Origin: CAZGQY01 sp964528035
GTDB lineage: Bacteria; Pseudomonadota; Gammaproteobacteria; Methylococcales; UBA1147
NCBI GenBank assembly: GCA_964528035.1
Contig: CAZGQY010000211.1
Coordinates: forward strand, 1 to 6,774
DNA length: 6,774 bases
Reading direction: 5' to 3'
In this document: positions 3,916 through 6,774 of the stretch, piece by piece
How positions within the stretch are numbered: the first letter of the stretch is position 1
Layout: the number at the start of each line of letters is the position of its first letter
Notes under the pieces: generated by a model
Told to the model about the DNA's origin: nothing
Databases searched by the model: none
Seen by the model: only the letters and a program-made list of their open reading frames with translations
Position numbers and translations under genes: made by a program

Positions 3916-6774
3916 TCAGCTTTGCTCAAGTTGGTTTTCAGTATCCAGAATAATCGATTCTATTTTAGCCTGGCTTTCGCCCGGTTTTTTCCACAGGCCA
4001 CGTTGAATTGCTTCGAGTAATCGTTCAGCCATTTCTTTTAGTGCGTTTGGGTTATTTTGTTGCAGAAAGTTTAGCGTATCAGCGTCGAACAAATAGGCTT
4101 CACTGATCATCTGGTATTGATAATCGTCCACTATATGGCATGTCGCATCGTAAGCAAACATGTAATCAACCGTTGCGGCCAGTTCAAATGCGCCCTTATA
4201 ACCATGTTTTTTGATGCCATCGATCCATTTTGGGTTGACCACCCGAGCCCGGATGACTCGATTGATTTCTTCGTTAAGACTACGGATTCTAGGATGGTCT
4301 GGTTGTGAATGGTCACCGTGATAAACAGCGGCTTGCTCACCACGTAAAACTTCTACAGCTGCAGCCATGCCGCCCTGGAACTGATAATAATCGTCAGAAT
4401 CCAGAATATCGTGTTCACGATTATCCTGATTGTGAACCACGACTTCAAGCTGTTGCAGACGGTTGGCAAAATCGGCCCGAGCCGATGTTCCGGAGTCATT
4501 TTGACCGTAAGCATACCCTCCCCAGTTGAGATAGGCTTCGGCCAGGTCAGATTGTTGCTTCCAGCAGTGTTCATCGATCAACCCCTGAAGGCCAGCACCG
4601 TATGCGCCCGGTTTTGAGCCAAATACCCGCCAACTGGCCCGCCTGCGTGCCTGGTTTTTGTCTACACCCTGTGCAGTAAGTTTTTCTGTGTCGGTGGCAA
4701 TACGGGCGCGCAGGGGATTGTCGGTTATTGTTTCATCCAATTTGGAAACTGCCTGCACTGCTGTGTCGTAAAGCCGAATTACATTGGGAAAAGCGTCTCT
4801 AAAAAACCCTGAAATTCTCAGCATTACGTCGACTCGAGGTCTGTCCAGTACACTGACGGGCAGTATCTCAAAATCGATGACCCGGTTACTGCCCGCAGCC
4901 CATACCGGTTGTACACCCATCAATGCAAATGCCTGGGCAATATCGTCGCCGCCAGTGCGCATGGTGGATGTGCCCCATACCGATATTCCCAGAGTTCGTG
5001 GAAATTCACCGTGATCCTGCAGGTGTCGTTCGATCAGATTGTGCGCTGATTTAAGTCCCAGACGCCATGCTGTGGGTGTTGGAATGGCCCGAATGTCTAC
5101 CGAATAAAAATTCCGGCCTGTGGGTAATACGTCCAGGCAACCCCGGCTGGGTGCGCCACTCGGGCCTGCAGGGATGAACTTTCCCTGTAATGCGTTCATC
5201 AAGTTTGCTGCTTCTCGTTCACCGCAGCAATCCAGTGCCGGGGCCAGCTTATTTTGTATGCGATTCAATACCGCAGAGGTAGCCGGAAAGTTGTCTTTTT
5301 CTGAAGCAGGAAGGCCTTGATTGAGTAACTGCTGAGCAAATAGTTCCAAGCGCTCTCGTGTGTCCCCACAGGTTCTCCAGTTTTGCTTATCGACTTGCTC
5401 TAAGGTTCCCGGTTTTGGTGCTGTCCAGACCTGTCCCAATTCGCAATTCAGCGGGTCGAACTGTTCAGGTAGTTTCAGGTCTTCGCATAAAGCATGCAGG
5501 ATGCCCTTGTTTTCACCCTTAGCATCAGCGTGCGGCAGTCGGGCCAGGGCGAGCAGGGTGTCGATACGATCAATTTTCACGGGTGATGAGCCGAATATAT
5601 GGAGTCCGGAACGAATCTGGGATTCTTTGATTTCGCACAGATAAGTGTCCAGGCGATTCAACAATTCCAGTTCATCTGTGTTTATAGAAGGGATCTCTCC
5701 AAATCCAAGTTCTGTGTGTAAATCAGCGTCTTGAATCTGATCAAGAATATCCTTGCGCAAAATACCGGCTCTGATCGGATCAAGCGATTGCGCCTGATAA
5801 TATTCGTCGACGCTTGCTTCTAGTGCTCGCAGCGGGCCGTAAGATTCTGCCCGGGTCAGTGGTGGTACCAGATGGTCGATGATGACAGCCTGAGAGCGTC
5901 GTTTAGCCTGTGCTCCTTCCCCCGGGTCGTTGACGATGAATGGGTAAATGTTGGGCATAGGGCCAAGGATAAGATCCGGCCAGCACAATTCGGATAAGGC
6001 GACACTTTTGCCGGGTAGCCATTCCAGGTTTCCATGTTTTCCATAATGGATGATTGCATCTGCAGCATAGACATAACGCAACCAAAAATAGAAAGCGAGA
6101 TAACTGTGTGGTGGCAGCAAATCCGGGTCGTGGTAGTTGGCAGCCATGTCCATGTGGTAACCACGTGCCGGTTGAATACCGATGAATGTCAGTCCCAGGC
6201 GTAATCCCGGAATCATTATTCGGTTTCCGCGTATCAGAGGATCATTACTTACGCTTCCCCAACGCTCGATAATTGAGTTTTTACTGGATTTTGGCAACGC
6301 TTCGAAATATTTCTGATAATCCTCCAGACTCATGCTTTGCTTGCAGGACCGTAGGTCTCTGCTTTCCGGATCGTTGGTGACAAAGTTGAGCAGGCGGTTG
6401 ATCAAGTCTGTGCCATTGTTCGGAATCTGGTCGACTGGATAGTCGTTTTTGTGCATAGATTTTAAGGTATTTACCACAGATTGTGGTGTATCCAGGCCGA
6501 CCCCATTTCCCAGCCTGCCATCCCGAGTCGGGTAGTTGGCCAGAATGATTGCGACACGCTTTTCTCGATTCGGCTTCAAGCCCAGTTTTACCCAGTTTGC
6601 CGCGAGTTCAGATACGAAACTCATGCGTTCGGTAATTGCCTGATAGGCAATGATGTCGGACTGGGTTTGCTCGCATCTAAACAGTTTGTCTTTAAAGCTG
6701 ACGGCACGACTGATGATACGGCCGTCGAGTTCGGGTAAAGCGATATTCATTGCCAGGTCGCGCGGAGCCAGTCC
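3916..6774 (-). CDS. cobN: Cobaltochelatase large subunit CobN (5' part beyond the window)
   Basis: CobN is the large subunit that binds hydrogenobyrinic acid a,c-diamide and inserts cobalt using the ATPase/VWA subunits. The frame is open to the window's right edge: the eight codons before the first in-frame ATG (6748-6750) read GLAPRDLA and continue as MNIALPELDGR, the conserved internal CobN motif, so that ATG is not the start. The 952 visible residues are the central and C-terminal parts of a protein usually about 1,200-1,300 aa long. Hallmarks: YPTRDGRLGNGVGLDTP; GYHMDMAANYHDPDLLPPH; GKHGNLEWLPGK (6007-6042), shared with BchH/ChlH; YPFIVNDPGEGAQAKRR; and the C-terminal AYDATCHIVDDYQYQ and LLEAIQRGLWKKP. 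No stop or frame break is seen. The gene ends five bases before the chelatase ATPase GTG, indicating an operon. Confidence 0.97.
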   Translation of the reverse strand, partial: GLAPRDLAMNIALPELDGRIISRAVSFKDKLFRCEQTQSDIIAYQAITERMSFVSELAANWVKLGLKPNREKRVAIILANYPTRDGRLGNGVGLDTPQSVVNTLKSMHKNDYPVDQIPNNGTDLINRLLNFVTNDPESRDLRSCKQSMSLEDYQKYFEALPKSSKNSIIERWGSVSNDPLIRGNRIMIPGLRLGLTFIGIQPARGYHMDMAANYHDPDLLPPHSYLAFYFWLRYVYAADAIIHYGKHGNLEWLPGKSVALSELCWPDLILGPMPNIYPFIVNDPGEGAQAKRRSQAVIIDHLVPPLTRAESYGPLRALEASVDEYYQAQSLDPIRAGILRKDILDQIQDADLHTELGFGEIPSINTDELELLNRLDTYLCEIKESQIRSGLHIFGSSPVKIDRIDTLLALARLPHADAKGENKGILHALCEDLKLPEQFDPLNCELGQVWTAPKPGTLEQVDKQNWRTCGDTRERLELFAQQLLNQGLPASEKDNFPATSAVLNRIQNKLAPALDCCGEREAANLMNALQGKFIPAGPSGAPSRGCLDVLPTGRNFYSVDIRAIPTPTAWRLGLKSAHNLIERHLQDHGEFPRTLGISVWGTSTMRTGGDDIAQAFALMGVQPVWAAGSNRVIDFEILPVSVLDRPRVDVMLRISGFFRDAFPNVIRLYDTAVQAVSKLDETITDNPLRARIATDTEKLTAQGVDKNQARRRASWRVFGSKPGAYGAGLQGLIDEHCWKQQSDLAEAYLNWGGYAYGQNDSGTSARADFANRLQQLEVVVHNQDNREHDILDSDDYYQFQGGMAAAVEVLRGEQAAVYHGDHSQPDHPRIRSLNEEINRVIRARVVNPKWIDGIKKHGYKGAFELAATVDYMFAYDATCHIVDDYQYQMISEAYLFDADTLNFLQQNNPNALKEMAERLLEAIQRGLWKKPGESQAKIESIILDTENQLEQS

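Noticed and set aside
5856..6164. 102-codon minus-strand frame inside cobN
   Set aside because: Out of phase with the CobN frame, which is intact and highly conserved here (HGNLEWLPGK).

Overview
The window suggests the chromosome of a cobalamin-making proteobacterium, most likely a gammaproteobacterium; this rests on the type of integron attC site and the cob gene content, not on a marker gene. All recognisable genes lie on the minus strand. The right two thirds (about 1568-6774) is part of an operon for late cobalt insertion and corrinoid adenosylation: cobN (5' end cut off by the window edge), a chlI/chlD-type chelatase locus, then cobO.

The most striking feature is the chelatase locus. 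The AAA+ ATPase frame (small-subunit-like) ends two codons after a run of nine A residues on the coding strand. The VWA frame of a medium subunit (ChlD) opens exactly at that A run, in the -1 frame, and has no ATG, GTG or TTG until after its first conserved residues. The layout fits one gene making two products: an in-frame ATPase of 343 aa and a frameshifted ATPase-VWA protein of about 569 aa. With CobN these would supply all three subunits of a cobaltochelatase. Programmed frameshifting in chlD genes of cobalamin producers has been described (Antonov, 2020, from memory), so the class is known; this locus looks like a clean example.

The left third is accessory DNA. A hicB-hicA toxin-antitoxin pair sits in what looks like a complete integron gene cassette (about 310-870, minus strand). 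Its attC folds with the expected R box, a 5-nt unpaired central spacer, an L box and two extrahelical bases (G and T) on the + strand. Its left-end R'' box is a perfect 9-base complement of the sequence at the other cassette boundary, as expected if the cassette once circularised. A second, less regular attC-like hairpin lies just upstream (about 871-955) and contains a good sigma70-like promoter aimed at hicB. No integrase gene is in the window.

Between this and cobO (956-1567) there is no intact gene. There is a 47-codon remnant with a CPKC motif that may be the C-terminal end of a transposase, overlapped by a strong inverted repeat. At the left edge, 1-200 is rich in small hairpins and may be a piece of a structured RNA (a group II intron fragment is one guess). 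It is followed by a 35-bp tandem duplication framed by 9-bp inverted repeats.
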